Shown: positions 1 to 8,636 of the stretch, in pieces
How positions within the stretch are numbered: the stretch's first letter is position 1
Layout of the letters: the number at the start of each line of letters is the position of its first letter
NCBI GenBank assembly: GCA_019752535.1
Contig: JAIEMA010000064.1
Location: 1 to 64,000 of the forward strand
Direction of reading: 5' to 3'
Source of the DNA: Bacteriovoracaceae bacterium
GTDB lineage: Bacteria > Bdellovibrionota > Bacteriovoracia > Bacteriovoracales > Bacteriovoracaceae
DNA: 64,000 nucleotides
The notes under the pieces: generated by a model
The model's database searches: none
Told to the model about the DNA's origin: nothing
Seen by the model: only the letters and a program-made list of their open reading frames with translations
Program-made: the position numbers and the translations under genes

Positions 1-593
1 TCAAAAATTTTTAGCGCGACAGCATCTTCCATTAATTCTGGAGTAAAGGGATCTTCTAGAAACTCAATTTGAGATTTCACATTCGGATGAACTTGATTCC
101 AAAAATTTTGAGCTTCATCACGCGCTTGAAACAATCCATTAAAATCAAGTCGCCATAAAAGAGTGGGATACTCTTTGATAAATTTTTCAGTTTCTCTCCA
201 GTTATGAATCGCCTCGGAGGTAATTTTTAATTTAACGGTCTTGGCATATGATGGAATAGCTCTGTTCTCAGTGAGTGTCACATGAGAGGGGTAATCCGCA
301 TCACTCAATAGAGATTTCTTTTTTTCTATGGCCAGCGCTTCATAATGGGCCCACATCAATGTCGCTGCAGCCTGAGAGAAGGGAGTGAGTTGAGTGAGGG
401 ATTCGATTTGATCCTTTAAGCTTGGGTCACCGAGCTCAGGCCAGGGAAAGAGATCTGCATGTCCAGGGGCTTTCAATCCCTCAAATTGCACCCGCACTAA
501 ACATCCTTGACGAGCTTCTTTGCCGCTCAATCGATTTGGCGTTGATTTGGGTTTCAACTCGTAAGGATAAAAAAGTATCTGTTTTACTTCCAT
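1..593 (-). CDS. menC: o-Succinylbenzoate synthase MenC (C-terminus cut off by window edge)
   Basis: Open frame reading leftward from an ATG at 593 to the window edge without a stop, so the first ~197 residues are seen. It belongs to the enolase-superfamily enzyme that dehydrates SHCHC to o-succinylbenzoate in menaquinone synthesis. The visible part holds a metal-ligand stretch RLDFNGLF (around residue 145) and a second one FLEDPF (around 180), as expected of the barrel domain. The start overlaps the end of menA by 10 bases, in line with translational coupling in the men operon. Assignment rests on these two motifs plus the neighbours menA, menH, menD and menF. Confidence 0.85.
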   Translation of the reverse strand, partial: MEVKQILFYPYELKPKSTPNRLSGKEARQGCLVRVQFEGLKAPGHADLFPWPELGDPSLKDQIESLTQLTPFSQAAATLMWAHYEALAIEKKKSLLSDADYPSHVTLTENRAIPSYAKTVKLKITSEAIHNWRETEKFIKEYPTLLWRLDFNGLFQARDEAQNFWNQVHPNVKSQIEFLEDPFTPELMEDAVALKIF

Positions 594-1465
594 AGGAGTG
601 CAATTGTGAGCAAGATTCCAAAAATTAAAAGATGCAATGAAGCTTTACCTAAGTAAGCATTAAGCTCTTTTGAGGGCGCGGTTTTTTGAACTCCGCTATT
701 CACTTTGACAGCAAAGATAAGCGAGAGAGCTGGAAGTAAGGTTGCAAGTTTCGATTCTGGCCACCACAAAACACCCATCACGTAGGGAGAGAGCAGAGCC
801 GAGGAAATTATCGCGCGAATAAAATTTTCTCCATAGCGTGCGGCAAGAGTTTTCTTTCCACTTTTTTTATCACCATGGATATCTCTTAGATTATTAATCG
901 CAATCATCGCCACACTTAATAATCCTATTTGTGTGCCGGCCAACCCTGCTCCCGGTACTGGGAATGCGCCAGTCAGTGCATAAGAGAGACCGCCAATGGC
1001 AACCCAACCAAAAAAGATTAAAACAAACACTTCACCCAAACCATTATAGGCAAGAGGAAAAGGCCCTGCAGTGTAAGCGATCGCTGCAAGAATTGAAACC
1101 ACACCGAGAATCACGAGAGGCCAGCCTCCTGCAACCATCAATGGGTAACCAGAGAGAAGCGCTCCAAGAATAGCAACTCCAGTTCCCATCCAAACCGCTT
1201 TTGGAGAGAGCCAACCTTGAGCAGTGGCGCGCGGAGGACCCAGCCTGTCGGGAGTGTCTGTACCCTTTTTGAAATCGGCCACATCATTCACAAGATTCGT
1301 CGTGATCTGAAGGCAGAGGGTGCAAAAAAGTGCACAGGCGACTAGAAACAATGAAATATCACTTTGGTAACGATAGGCGAGAGCACTTCCTACAAGAATA
1401 GGGGCCAGCGTGGCGGTCAGTGTCTTTGGACGAGTGGCCATAAGCCAGGCCTGAACTTGTGTCAT
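584..1465 (-). CDS. menA: 1,4-dihydroxy-2-naphthoate polyprenyltransferase MenA
   Basis: Integral membrane UbiA-family prenyltransferase of 293 aa that attaches the polyprenyl chain to 1,4-dihydroxy-2-naphthoate to give demethylmenaquinone. The first Asp-rich motif NDVADFKKGTD lies near residue 60 and a second polar motif NLRDIHGDKKSGKKT near 192; about eight hydrophobic helices surround them. Length is usual for MenA. The start overlaps the menH stop by four bases (ATGA-type), and the end overlaps menC. UbiA itself is excluded by context because all neighbours belong to the menaquinone branch. Confidence 0.92.
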   Translation of the reverse strand: MTQVQAWLMATRPKTLTATLAPILVGSALAYRYQSDISLFLVACALFCTLCLQITTNLVNDVADFKKGTDTPDRLGPPRATAQGWLSPKAVWMGTGVAILGALLSGYPLMVAGGWPLVILGVVSILAAIAYTAGPFPLAYNGLGEVFVLIFFGWVAIGGLSYALTGAFPVPGAGLAGTQIGLLSVAMIAINNLRDIHGDKKSGKKTLAARYGENFIRAIISSALLSPYVMGVLWWPESKLATLLPALSLIFAVKVNSGVQKTAPSKELNAYLGKASLHLLIFGILLTIALLWK

Positions 1466-2190
1466 AATTTTTTTGCCTGTGATTGGAGAATGTGAGGGGC
1501 CATAATTTGAGCTAACTCTTCTGGTGAATCAATTGGAATGCGATGAGCAGATTGGGGAATATATTTTTTTTCTATCCAAGAGGGAAAAAGTTTTGAGAAT
1601 TCTACATAACGCTCATCATTCTCTCCAAAGATGAGGAGAAGGTGTTGATTTATTTTTTCATTTAAAAGTTCTGGAATAAAATCTTGAGTCCCTGTACCCA
1701 TTGTTTCAAGCATCTGGGACCACTGCTTTCTTGTTTCCATCGTCACAATGGGAATACTTGGAACGAGAGATCCTTTGAGGGCTCCTCGGTCATTCCATTT
1801 CTCCCAAAACAAATCAAAGTCTTCAAGAAGCAGTTTGGCCCAGATGAGATCTTCTTTTTTGCGCTTCTCTTTTTCAGATGTTTCTTTAAAACCTGGATGA
1901 GCAGAAATCGCAATAACAAAGGAGAAGGTTCCTGGAGCCTCGATGAGAGCTTGAAGAGCGAGACGTCCACCCATGGAGTATCCAATCAAAACTGGATTCA
2001 CTCCCTCGCTCATCGCCCGTTGGGCCAGGTAGCGTGCGGCCATCGATAAATTTTCTGCACCCGTGACTTCTTTTTGCCAATTGAGAATTTCTGGTTGGAT
2101 GCCACTATAATGTGCGATGAAATCAGGACATGTGCCCCAATGATTTTCATCTCCTAAAAATCCAGGCAAAAGCCAAATAGGGTTTCTCAT
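1462..2190 (-). CDS. menH: MenH-like alpha/beta hydrolase (SHCHC synthase)
   Basis: Alpha/beta-hydrolase of about 242 aa that probably eliminates pyruvate from SEPHCHC in menaquinone synthesis. The fold is marked by an oxyanion-loop stretch LLPGFLGD at the N-terminus, nucleophile elbow GYSMGG (Ser about residue 72), an acid-bearing FGENDERY and a C-terminal SAHRIP carrying the catalytic His. I prefer the ATG at 2190 because it overlaps the menD stop as ATGA and has GGGAAG upstream; an in-frame ATG at 2202 is possible. Position between menD and menA in one operon supports MenH over a generic hydrolase. Confidence 0.87.
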   Translation of the reverse strand: MRNPIWLLPGFLGDENHWGTCPDFIAHYSGIQPEILNWQKEVTGAENLSMAARYLAQRAMSEGVNPVLIGYSMGGRLALQALIEAPGTFSFVIAISAHPGFKETSEKEKRKKEDLIWAKLLLEDFDLFWEKWNDRGALKGSLVPSIPIVTMETRKQWSQMLETMGTGTQDFIPELLNEKINQHLLLIFGENDERYVEFSKLFPSWIEKKYIPQSAHRIPIDSPEELAQIMAPHILQSQAKKL

Positions 2191-3725
2191 AGAGCTTCCC
2201 ATTTATCTTTGAAGGCTTGTGTTTCTTCAAAGTCAGGCTTGAGTTCAATGAGGCAATGCGGAGCTGAAGTGTTGAGATCATTCGAGTAGCTCATGCCCCA
2301 AAACTGCGCGAGAGATTGAAAATTGAGTTCATGAGAATTAATAAAACTTTGAGCGGGAAACATGCGCGAGAAAATTTGTCCGCCGGAGTTATTCATAATC
2401 ACAAGTTTTGTTTGAATTTCAGGATCTAAAAACTTGAGCGCCCATGGACCTTGCATATCGTAAAGAGCCGTGAGATCTCCTATGATAGCCCAGTTTTCAT
2501 GATGAGGTTTGCAATGCCCGTAGAATGAAGAGATTTGGCCATCAATGCCATTGATTCCTCGATTCTCTTGAATATCAAATTTCTTTGATTGAAGGGCATG
2601 TTCATTCCAATCTCTAATCGGTCTTGAGTTTCCAAGATAGATCATCGAATCAGGAGCGGCATGAATAGAAATTTTTCTGATCAGTGCCGCTTCACTTTTA
2701 GGAAACTCTTCAATCAGAGCATTGCGTTTTTCATGAATGAGGCGATCTTCTTGGATGAGATCTTTTCTTGCTTGAGATTTTTTCCCTTCACTCATCCATT
2801 TGATGAGCCAAGCTTTGAGATCGCCTTTTGAGTGTGAGCGATTAGGCAGACCACTCCAAAGGCTTCTGCCAAAAGAGACAACACTTCCATCCCAAAATTC
2901 GAGATCACGCCAAATTCTCCATGAAGGAACTCCTCCAAGGCGGATGACTCCATCAAATTCTCCCTTCTTTAACCATCTGCGTGCGGCTTGATCACCTGAA
3001 TAAAGAAGGTTTGCAATTGTTGAGGAGCGAAGCTGAGAGCTTGCCTCGGCAAGAACGGGTGCTTCAAACCATTGACAAAATTTTTCTACGATTTCCATTT
3101 CATCTGAGTCCAGTTGACCCACAAGGATTAATGGTTTTTTGAATTGAGGATACGAGGTAGTGATCTCTGCGTGTTGAATGGGAGAGAGAGCTTCCATTTT
3201 TCTAGGTTCATAAGCAGTGGGCTCTTTTATCCACAGCGGTTCTTGAAAGCAGAGATTGAGATGAATCGGTGTTTTTCTGCTCCAACTTTTTATCCATTGA
3301 GGAAAAGTTTCACCTTCTTCCCAATCTACAAGTGTGGGAGCGTATTGAGTGAATAGTCCGACTTGATTCATACTTTGCGGCGACCCACTTCCTCGATGCG
3401 AGCGTGGACGATCAGCACTTAAAAGAATCAAAGGAACTTGCGTGGCATGCGCTTCAATGACAGCGGGTAAAAGTTCTGCGAGTGCAGTTCCAGAAGTCAC
3501 ACTCACCACAACTGGAACTAGGTCACGTTTTGATCTGCCGAGAGCAAAAAAGGCGGCCGAGCGCTCATCTACAAAAGTGAGCACCTCCCAATCTAATTTT
3601 AAAATTTCTACGGCTTGAATCAGAGGTGCATTTCGTCCACCTGGACAGAGAATAAGTGTTCTCACTCCGAGCGAGTGAAAATCTGCAAGCAGCTGCATAG
3701 CAAAGACTAGCCCGGAAGTTTCCAT
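2187..3725 (-). CDS. menD: SEPHCHC synthase MenD
   Basis: Thiamine-diphosphate enzyme of about 512 aa that joins 2-oxoglutarate-derived succinic semialdehyde to isochorismate. The N-terminal PYR-domain signature CPGGRNAPLI and the DERSAAFFALG stretch with the catalytic Glu are typical of MenD, and GDLTALYD plus NNSGGQIF mark the C-terminal PP domain. The frame is open to an ATG at 3767, but that would overlap menF by 61 bases; the conserved N-terminus begins at METSGL (ATG at 3725), giving a 19-base overlap with the menF end. It is followed immediately by menH through an ATGA overlap. Confidence 0.93.
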   Translation of the reverse strand: METSGLVFAMQLLADFHSLGVRTLILCPGGRNAPLIQAVEILKLDWEVLTFVDERSAAFFALGRSKRDLVPVVVSVTSGTALAELLPAVIEAHATQVPLILLSADRPRSHRGSGSPQSMNQVGLFTQYAPTLVDWEEGETFPQWIKSWSRKTPIHLNLCFQEPLWIKEPTAYEPRKMEALSPIQHAEITTSYPQFKKPLILVGQLDSDEMEIVEKFCQWFEAPVLAEASSQLRSSTIANLLYSGDQAARRWLKKGEFDGVIRLGGVPSWRIWRDLEFWDGSVVSFGRSLWSGLPNRSHSKGDLKAWLIKWMSEGKKSQARKDLIQEDRLIHEKRNALIEEFPKSEAALIRKISIHAAPDSMIYLGNSRPIRDWNEHALQSKKFDIQENRGINGIDGQISSFYGHCKPHHENWAIIGDLTALYDMQGPWALKFLDPEIQTKLVIMNNSGGQIFSRMFPAQSFINSHELNFQSLAQFWGMSYSNDLNTSAPHCLIELKPDFEETQAFKDKWEAL

Positions 3726-4735
3726 GCTTTTTTCACGCTGTTGATTTTTTCTTGAATCTCTCTCCATTCAACCTCTTCTACTGAGTCGGCAATCACGCCA
3801 CAGCCAGCAGGAATAAATAAGTGATCAGCCCTCATGCGAATTTGTCTTAAAGCAACAATCGCCCAAACTTCTCCTGAGGGCCTATGATGAACCACCCAAG
3901 GCGCCGCAAAATCTTTTCTCTCATCAAAGCCAGGTAAACTATAAAGCCAATTTTTCGCCTTCTCCGTTCTTGGAAAAACACCCACAGCTGGAGTGGGATG
4001 AAGCACTTTTAAAATTTCACTCGGATCTAATTTAGTTTTTGAAACTAAACGAATCGAAGATCTTAAATGCTCAACACTTCCCGCTGTAAACCAGTGACGA
4101 TCTCCACGCTCAACCACACCGAAGGGCGAGAGCATTTCGACTATATCCTCTACCACAAGCTCATGTTCTTGGGCGTCCTTCTTTTCTTGCCAATCGGGAC
4201 GTTCTTGATTTGTCCAACGCGTTCCAGCGAGCGCCATGGTGTGAAGAGTTTTTCCCCCCGCCTCGATGTGAAAAAGCCACTCGGGAGAGGCCCCAAGGAC
4301 AGACTCATTCTCCAGTTCAGCCCCGTAAACAACGAGTTCTCGACCCAAATGAGGGGCTTGTGAGAGTAATTTTTCCCACAAGAGGGTTGCGCCTTTATAG
4401 GGAGCGCTTTGAGAAGCCCAGGGGACACCCTTTTTGGCCTCATTGGAGGTGATAAGAGCCTGAAGTTGTTGAAATGATTGGGAGAAGTCTTCTCGCTTAG
4501 AGTTCGTCCAACTCAGAGTTGAGGGAAGTTCCCCCTCGCCACACTGAGACAAATCTTCACGTCTAATAATTCGTGATCGCTTGGCGTTAAGAAATCTTGG
4601 ACTATCTAAGCTGAGAGGTTTAAAAGGCATAATAGAAATTTCCCATTCTGCCTCTTGAGAAGAGAGCGACCAAGGCCCTTCACAGAGAAGAACTCGGTCT
4701 GGAGAAATTTCGAATATAAATCGACCTTCAATCAT
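3707..4735 (-). CDS. menF: Isochorismate synthase MenF
   Basis: Chorismate-binding enzyme of 342 aa converting chorismate to isochorismate, the entry to menaquinone synthesis. The C-terminal catalytic half carries HPTPAVGVFPR, typical of MenF/EntC, a LAGTRW stretch, and a final GCGVIADSVEEVEWREIQEK with the metal-binding Glu residues. It is shorter than E. coli MenF because the variable N-terminal part is reduced. It is the first gene of the minus-strand men operon; only 27 bases separate it from the divergent DAHP synthase gene, so their promoters must overlap the coding ends or each other. Confidence 0.9.
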   Translation of the reverse strand: MIEGRFIFEISPDRVLLCEGPWSLSSQEAEWEISIMPFKPLSLDSPRFLNAKRSRIIRREDLSQCGEGELPSTLSWTNSKREDFSQSFQQLQALITSNEAKKGVPWASQSAPYKGATLLWEKLLSQAPHLGRELVVYGAELENESVLGASPEWLFHIEAGGKTLHTMALAGTRWTNQERPDWQEKKDAQEHELVVEDIVEMLSPFGVVERGDRHWFTAGSVEHLRSSIRLVSKTKLDPSEILKVLHPTPAVGVFPRTEKAKNWLYSLPGFDERKDFAAPWVVHHRPSGEVWAIVALRQIRMRADHLFIPAGCGVIADSVEEVEWREIQEKINSVKKAWKLPG

Positions 4736-4762
4736 AGAAGGTCATCATAGGGAGGAGCCTGT

Positions 4763-5557
4763 ATGAATGTAAAGTTCGCAGGACTCGACATCGGTGGCAA
4801 AAACTTTACCGTGATTGCCGGGCCGTGTGCGGTTGAAAATGAAGACCAAATGTTACAAGCCTCAAACGCAGTGAAAGCTGCTGGTGCACACGTTTTGCGC
4901 GCCGGGCTTTATAAATTGCGCACTCGCCCTGATGCCTTTCAAGGTTTAGGTCGCGATGGCTTTCCGATTGTAAAACTCGCCAAGCAAAAATGTGGTTTGC
5001 CGTTTTTAACCGAGATCACTTCGGCTTCTCAAGTTGAAGCACTCGCGGATATTGCGGACTTCATCATGGTTGGCACTCGCAACATGTATAACTATGATCT
5101 TTTAAAAGAATTGGGTCGCGCGCGCGTGCCAGTGGTTTTAAAGCGTGGCATGTCGGCCAAGGTTGAAGAGTGGATTAATGCCGCTGAATATATTGCTCGC
5201 GGCGGAAATGATAAAATAATTCTTTGTGAGAGAGGGATTCGCACGTTTGAAACGGCGACTCGTAACACTCTTGATCTTGCAGGCGCTCTTTGGGTGAAGC
5301 AGCGCTCGGCTCTTCCGGTTATCGTTGATCCAAGTCATGGCACGGGTATCCCTGCCTTGATTCCAGGTATGGCCGCAGCGACATTAGCCGCTGGTCTTGA
5401 TGGTGTGATGGTGGAAGTGCATCCGATGCCTTCAGCGGCACTCTCAGATGGCTCTCAAGCTCTTACGACTGAGCAGTTTGCGGACATGATGGAAAAACTC
5501 AAGCGTTTGGGTGAAGTTTGTAATCGCCCAGTACACGCACCAGGCGGACATCTGTGA
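4763..5557 (+). CDS. aroF: 3-deoxy-7-phosphoheptulonate (DAHP) synthase, type I-beta, no regulatory domain
   Basis: Barrel enzyme of 264 aa that condenses PEP and erythrose 4-phosphate, the first step towards chorismate. Seen are the PEP-site stretch IAGPCAVEN (about residue 20), KLRTRPDAFQG, and the late VDPSHGTG metal motif near 190. KDO8P synthase has the same fold, but the RTRP stretch and the final VEVHPMP are DAHP synthase-like. There is no N-terminal ferredoxin-like or fused chorismate mutase domain, so feedback control by that route is unlikely. A strong GGAGGAG ribosome site precedes the ATG. Its stop overlaps the GTG of the next gene. Confidence 0.87.
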   Translation: MNVKFAGLDIGGKNFTVIAGPCAVENEDQMLQASNAVKAAGAHVLRAGLYKLRTRPDAFQGLGRDGFPIVKLAKQKCGLPFLTEITSASQVEALADIADFIMVGTRNMYNYDLLKELGRARVPVVLKRGMSAKVEEWINAAEYIARGGNDKIILCERGIRTFETATRNTLDLAGALWVKQRSALPVIVDPSHGTGIPALIPGMAAATLAAGLDGVMVEVHPMPSAALSDGSQALTTEQFADMMEKLKRLGEVCNRPVHAPGGHL

Positions 5558-6249
5558 ATTCAAAAGCTGATCGCGTTCAGGGAATTTTCTCTCAAATTGC
5601 GCCGAAGTATGATTTGGTCAATGACGTGATGACTTTTCGCATGGCCCATTCTTGGCGTGCAAAAACTGTAAAATTATCAGGCGCAAAACCTGGAATGAAG
5701 ATTCTTGATGTTGCTACTGGAACAGGGGACTTCGCGATTGAATTTAAAAAAGTTGTGGGATTGGGCGAAGTGATCGGCGTGGATTTTTGCGCTGAGATGC
5801 TAGTGCCTGCTCCTTCAAAAGCGAAAGCTTTAGGATTTGATATTGCCTTTAAGCAAGGCGATGCCATGGCACTTGAGTTTGAAGAATCGTGCTTTGATGT
5901 CGTGAGTATTGGTTATGGACTCCGAAACGTATCTGATACCGGCAAAGCCATCAAAGAGATGTCTCGCGTCTTGGTGCCTGGTGGAAAACTCATGATTTTA
6001 GAAACGGGAAGATCTGAGTGGCCATTATTTAGTGCGGCCACTGAGTTTTATACCAGCAAAGTCATGCCCGTTTTAGGCGGCATGCTCTCTGGTTCAAAAG
6101 ACGCGTATAAGTATCTTGATTCCTCTTCAAAAGAGTTTCCTTATGGTGAGAAGCTTGTTGAGCTTTTGAAGCGTGAGGGCGGATTTAAAAGTGTTGTAGC
6201 TCATCCTTTGTTTGGGGGAGTGAGCTATATTTATGAGTGTCAGAAATAG
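5554..6249 (+). CDS. menG: Demethylmenaquinone methyltransferase MenG/UbiE
   Basis: Class I SAM methyltransferase of 231 aa performing the last menaquinone step. Motifs: FSQIAPKYDLVNDVMTF at the N-terminus (family signature), SAM-binding LDVATGTGDFA near residue 50, and YGLRNVSD near 125, characteristic of UbiE. It begins with GTG in a GTGA overlap with the DAHP synthase stop, so the two are translationally coupled. With the divergent men operon this completes most of the pathway from chorismate; menE and menB are not in the window. Confidence 0.93.
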   Translation: MNSKADRVQGIFSQIAPKYDLVNDVMTFRMAHSWRAKTVKLSGAKPGMKILDVATGTGDFAIEFKKVVGLGEVIGVDFCAEMLVPAPSKAKALGFDIAFKQGDAMALEFEESCFDVVSIGYGLRNVSDTGKAIKEMSRVLVPGGKLMILETGRSEWPLFSAATEFYTSKVMPVLGGMLSGSKDAYKYLDSSSKEFPYGEKLVELLKREGGFKSVVAHPLFGGVSYIYECQK

Positions 6250-6318
6250 ATAAAAATTTCTTAGTATTATATCCCTCTATTTAAATGTGCTATGACTTCC
6301 AAAAATCATGGAGGTCTT

Positions 6319-6615
6319 ATGAAACTACTCGTTTGTGCTGTTTTAGCGCTCTCTTCTTTTTCAGTTTTTGCTCGCTCTGCGAGCGAAGTGATTCAAGAGA
6401 TTGAAGCACGCGAAGGTGTTCAATGTTATCAAGTTTCTCAGTCTCGTGTAGAGCTTTGCCTTGGCATGCCAGGGTATGGGATTTGTCGTTTTACGAAGAC
6501 GTATGACTGCTTTGGTTCAAGCGAGTTTTCAGTTAAGCTTCGCATGAAATCTGTTCCGAGTGACGGTGGGAGATCGGTGAGTACAAGTGTGAGTAAAGTG
6601 ACGATTATAAGGTAG
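6319..6615 (+). CDS. Small secreted Cys-containing protein, unknown function
   Basis: I do not recognise the family. From the ATG at 6319 (preceded by GGAGGTCTT, an almost ideal ribosome site) the product is 98 aa with a signal peptide MKLLVCAVLALSSFSVFA and likely cleavage after VFA. The mature part is about 80 aa with four Cys (C-Y-Q, L-C-L, I-C-R, D-C-F), which could form two disulfides in the periplasm. An upstream in-frame ATG at 6292 is less likely. It is a single-gene unit: it is followed within 25 bases by a clear terminator. Confidence 0.65.
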   Translation: MKLLVCAVLALSSFSVFARSASEVIQEIEAREGVQCYQVSQSRVELCLGMPGYGICRFTKTYDCFGSSEFSVKLRMKSVPSDGGRSVSTSVSKVTIIR

Positions 6616-6637
6616 TTAAATAGGATTTTTTTAACTG

Positions 6638-6663
6638 AGCCCCACTTAAGTGGGGCTTTTTTA
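6638..6663 (+). terminator. Rho-independent terminator
   Basis: Perfect 10-bp inverted repeat AGCCCCACTT/AAGTGGGGCT followed directly by a T tract. It lies 23 bases after the stop of the small secreted protein gene and separates it from the next operon. Confidence 0.93.
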
Positions 6664-6789
6664 TTTCAAGGACTTATGCCCTTGTAATAAAAATAACTAA
6701 ACTTAGATGTATAAGTTTTATATTTCTCTTCGAATTAATCTCTCTATTTTTATAAATCGTTTATGTTTGTGTAAAAGAAGGGAGCATTT

Positions 6790-7173
6790 ATGAAGAAAAT
6801 AATTTGTATTTTAGGAATTGTATTTCCTGGCTTAGCAACAAAAGCTTTAGCACAACAGATGAAAATCCCAAGAATAGTTGACCTAAGTCCAGAGCGCTCT
6901 ATCCTCAAGCCAAGTCATGAAGAAATTAGAAAGCTATCCCTTTATGAGTCCTGCTCAGATGAAGAGCGCGTTTCATTTCTCAAGAAATTGATTCTCAATT
7001 CGAAAGTTGAAAGATCATCAACTTTAAATGATCTTTTACTTAAAACTAATCTTGAAGATATTTTAAGAGAGCCTATTGAGATTCAAAAGGATGCAATAAT
7101 TGAATTGATTCGCAAAGGGGGTCTTGAGTGGGGAAAAGTTATCGATCCTACAGAACATATTGGGTCTGCATAA
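6790..7173 (+). CDS. Secreted 127-aa protein, first gene of the YcaO/kinase operon
   Basis: Not recognised. The ATG has GGGAG eight bases upstream. An N-terminal signal peptide ends around KALAQQ (cleavage near residue 22), so the product is predicted to be periplasmic. The mature part is about 105 aa, charged and mostly helical in character, with a single Cys near residue 55 and none of the Cys/Ser/Thr-rich tail expected of a classical azole peptide precursor. It overlaps the next gene by 46 bases, so it belongs to the same transcript and is probably co-translated. It could be a partner or substrate of the downstream YcaO or lipoprotein; this is inference from position only. Confidence 0.6.
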   Translation: MKKIICILGIVFPGLATKALAQQMKIPRIVDLSPERSILKPSHEEIRKLSLYESCSDEERVSFLKKLILNSKVERSSTLNDLLLKTNLEDILREPIEIQKDAIIELIRKGGLEWGKVIDPTEHIGSA

Positions 7174-8636
7174 TTTTGATTCTAACGGTATCTTGCATGA
7201 AAGAAGAAAAAAACATTACTGCGTTGGTTCCTATTAGTGAGCAAGTTGCTAAAGTTGATCCTTCTGAGTTAAATTCAGTAAGCCAGTATTTTATAGCTGA
7301 TAATATCGGCTTGAAGCTTCTGCATGTTAATCAAAGTAATGATTATGAAAAGATACTTGCTGAAAGTATCGAATTCAATAATGATAGAACGGAAATAATC
7401 ATAACAATTAAAGATGCAAAGTTTTCAGATGGTTCAAGCATAACATCGACGGATGTGAAGAATACTTTCAAAAGGATGATGGTGAAGGGGAGCCCGCACA
7501 TACCCCTAAAAGACTTCATTAAAAAAGAAGACCATATCCAAAATCTCAATACTCCTTTTAATTCTTTTGAGGTAATTTCAGAAAAAAAATTAAAGATTCA
7601 CCTAAGCAGACCGACAAAAGAAATTCTATACTATTTTACTTTGGCTGATTCAATTATTTTGCACTCATCCCAAATAAAAGAAGAAAATCTCACGTTAAGT
7701 GATTGGAGCATAACTTCTGGCCCATACTTTCTAAGACAGAACAACATTTTAGAAAAGAATAAAATAAGTCTAGTTGCTACTAATGAAATGCCTGACAAGG
7801 TAAAGCTAATTCCTGCTCCGGAGGTTGGCGATACTAATGTTCTCACAACAGCAGACATGGGGTACTCATTTTTTTTAAAGAAAGAAATCCATGAGGAGAT
7901 ATCTCTTCCCCGAAATTATAAGTTTTCAACTGATTCATTTAGTACAATAAATTTCCTGGCAATAAACACAAAGTCAGATAAGTTTAAAGATATAAAGACA
8001 AGGCAATGGTTGAATAGCAAGATTCAAAAGCGATTTTTAAAAGATCTTCCTGGAAATCCATATTATAAGAAAGCAAATCAGTTTTTCTTGGTTGGTTCAA
8101 AGTTTTATAGAGAAAATTTTAATTGTGAAAATTTTCTTTCTGAAAGTGACAGAGTGCCAGATTCATTAAAAGATGGTTTGACAATTATGACGGCAGTTCA
8201 AGGGAAAAAGTTTGCTTTTGATGGTCTAGAAAATGAACTTGAGGCAGCGTTGGGAATTAAGGTAACTATAAACTTTACTGATTCTGTTGAACAGTACCAA
8301 AAGAGAAAAGTTGATAGAGACTACGATGCTTATTTTGTTCCTACTTCTGCTAGTTATCATGTAGCAAGTGAATCTCTGAATCTCCTTTATAAAGCAAAAA
8401 AGAGATTTGCCGATAATCCAAACGGAAAGATAAATGATCTTATTGATAGCTATCAGAAGAGTGAAGGAGATTCAGTTGGAATTGTTTCCAGTATTATTGA
8501 AGAAATGTGCAAAGAATCTGAAGTAATTCCGCTATATTATTTATCATCTCCAAAGTTTTATAATTCTTCAACGGTTGATATATCTGCCATGAACCCTAAC
8601 GAGTCGATGACTTTCTGGAGAATTCGTGTTCTCTAG
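7128..8636 (+). CDS. Family 5 (peptide/nickel type) solute-binding lipoprotein
   Basis: A 502-aa protein resembling periplasmic dipeptide/oligopeptide-binding proteins: the N-terminal half has the typical LAESIEFNND...DAKFSDGSSITSTDVKNTFKRM pattern. GTG start at 7128 with AAGGGGG upstream. The N-terminus has basic residues, a hydrophobic stretch WVCIILILTVSC and a lipobox-like TVSC, so it is likely lipid-anchored with Cys at residue 23. No ABC permease or ATPase gene is nearby, arguing that it captures a ligand for sensing or hand-off instead of import. It overlaps both its upstream (46 bases) and downstream (11 bases) neighbours. Confidence 0.75.
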   Translation: MGKSYRSYRTYWVCIILILTVSCMKEEKNITALVPISEQVAKVDPSELNSVSQYFIADNIGLKLLHVNQSNDYEKILAESIEFNNDRTEIIITIKDAKFSDGSSITSTDVKNTFKRMMVKGSPHIPLKDFIKKEDHIQNLNTPFNSFEVISEKKLKIHLSRPTKEILYYFTLADSIILHSSQIKEENLTLSDWSITSGPYFLRQNNILEKNKISLVATNEMPDKVKLIPAPEVGDTNVLTTADMGYSFFLKKEIHEEISLPRNYKFSTDSFSTINFLAINTKSDKFKDIKTRQWLNSKIQKRFLKDLPGNPYYKKANQFFLVGSKFYRENFNCENFLSESDRVPDSLKDGLTIMTAVQGKKFAFDGLENELEAALGIKVTINFTDSVEQYQKRKVDRDYDAYFVPTSASYHVASESLNLLYKAKKRFADNPNGKINDLIDSYQKSEGDSVGIVSSIIEEMCKESEVIPLYYLSSPKFYNSSTVDISAMNPNESMTFWRIRVL

